7,440 nucleotides of DNA from Calditrichia bacterium. Its GTDB lineage: Bacteria > Calditrichota > Calditrichia > RBG-13-44-9 > J042. A program made the position numbers and the translations under genes. The notes below the pieces were generated by a model that worked only from the letters and a program-made list of their open reading frames with translations, was not told the DNA's origin and searched no databases. Below are positions 6,791 to 7,440 of this stretch, piece after piece (within the stretch, counting starts at the first letter, position 1; each line of letters begins with the position of its first letter). The DNA lies in the NCBI GenBank assembly GCA_030430345.1, contig JAUIFT010000108.1, forward strand, positions 1-7,440, given 5' to 3'.

Positions 6791-7440
6791 ATGAAATTGT
6801 TCAACTATGCGAACTTGAAAACACTTCTTCGTTATATGTTGCTGCTGCCCGCAGGAATGATGCTAATGTACTGCGGAGGCGGTGGCACGCTGTCTCAGGC
6901 GGATGTTGCGCAAATGTCCCCGCAGGAAAAAATTCTCCGCCTGGAAAAACAGGCCCAGAAAAAACCGGCGGATATTAGTATCAAGCGTATGCTCTATCAG
7001 GAATACCTCGCTGCGGACATGACGCCGCGTGCAATGAGTGTGATGGAAGATATTCTCGTCATTGATCCGAATCAGATTGATGTGCAGTTCCAGTATGGCG
7101 AATTGCAATACAAATCCGGTAATGCCCAACGGGCCTACGAGTCCTTTCTGCGGGTGATGGAGAGCACCCAGGGGGACATTTATCGTTCTTCCGTTTCTGC
7201 ATACGTCGCTGGCGGATACAAAGTTATTCAGCTAACGAACAATCCTGCGGCGGAAGGTTTCCCGGTTTTCTCTCCCGATGGCACGAAAATTATGTATCAG
7301 AAAAAAGTAGGTAATAATTGGGATATTTTCGAGTATGATCTGGCAACCCGCGGAGAGTCAATCGTGGTGACATCCCCGGCGGATGAAGAATTACCTGATT
7401 ATGCCCCTGATGGCAGTGCGGTTATTTATGCCAGCAATGC
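6791..7440 (+). CDS. lipoprotein with N-terminal TPRs and PD40 (TolB-like) beta-propeller, 5' part
   Basis: The frame is open from ATG 6791 to the right edge (216 full codons). A basic, hydrophobic N-terminus ends in LMYCGGGG; Cys28 is the likely lipidation site, although Tyr at -1 is unusual. Residues about 44-140 are helical with TPR features (ILVIDPNQIDVQ at 88-99, then YGELQYKSGNAQRAYESFL). From about residue 145 PD40 propeller blades begin: LTNNP (148-152), FSPDG (160-164), DIFEYDL, then APDG (205-208), 44 residues after the first SPDG, a normal blade period. PD40 repeats occur in TolB and in PorE-type envelope proteins, where TPR and propeller precede an OmpA peptidoglycan-binding domain. 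Whether that domain exists here cannot be seen. The gene lies 16 nt after the large TPR gene with a strong ribosome binding site, so the two probably form an operon and share an envelope function. Confidence 0.88.
   Translation, partial: MKLFNYANLKTLLRYMLLLPAGMMLMYCGGGGTLSQADVAQMSPQEKILRLEKQAQKKPADISIKRMLYQEYLAADMTPRAMSVMEDILVIDPNQIDVQFQYGELQYKSGNAQRAYESFLRVMESTQGDIYRSSVSAYVAGGYKVIQLTNNPAAEGFPVFSPDGTKIMYQKKVGNNWDIFEYDLATRGESIVVTSPADEELPDYAPDGSAVIYASN

Noticed and set aside
6787..6978. 63-codon plus-strand frame overlapping the lipoprotein start
   Set aside because: It is a shadow frame of the lipoprotein; the strong AAGGTGAG and the lipobox plus TPR/PD40 content support the frame starting at 6791.

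Overview
The window looks like ordinary chromosome from a Gram-negative, FCB-type bacterium (Calditrichota, KSB1, Marinimicrobia or Ignavibacteria-like). This is inferred from protein style: a PcrA/UvrD helicase with a Gly/Ser/Tyr-rich linker, a very long exported TPR protein, a TPR plus PD40-propeller lipoprotein, and a TatT-type lipoprotein. Base composition is roughly balanced. No phage, insertion sequence, CRISPR, tRNA or rRNA was found. The phylum assignment is tentative.

Layout. Positions 1-363 (minus strand) hold the first 121 codons of a lipoprotein of the TatT family, the TPR partner protein of periplasmic-binding TRAP transporters; the gene runs off the left edge. Positions 364-753 are a divergent intergenic region with a 12-bp perfect inverted repeat (526-557) and, nearer the helicase, a striking set of alternating TCGACA/TGTCGA half-sites at an exact 10-bp period (615-640). 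Positions 754-3006 (plus) encode a complete 750-residue PcrA/UvrD-type 3'-5' DNA helicase. After a 105-nt gap with a possible promoter, 3112-6774 encodes a 1220-residue secreted protein that is TPR repeats from end to end, with a 37-residue repeat period visible at both ends. Sixteen nucleotides later, behind a strong ribosome binding site, 6791 to the right edge is the start of a lipoprotein with N-terminal TPRs and a TolB-like PD40 beta-propeller.

How the genes fit together. The helicase is a housekeeping repair gene. The giant TPR protein and the TPR/PD40 lipoprotein are almost certainly co-transcribed and probably form part of one periplasmic or outer-membrane assembly. The lipoprotein's domain order (lipobox, TPR, PD40) is like the N-terminal half of PorE-type type IX secretion proteins or other OmpA-linked envelope proteins, but its C-terminus lies outside the window. 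The TatT gene faces the other way and presumably leads a TRAP transporter operon to the left. The most interesting unexplained items are the half-site array before the helicase and the TPR/PD40 pair; nothing here clearly amounts to a new system.
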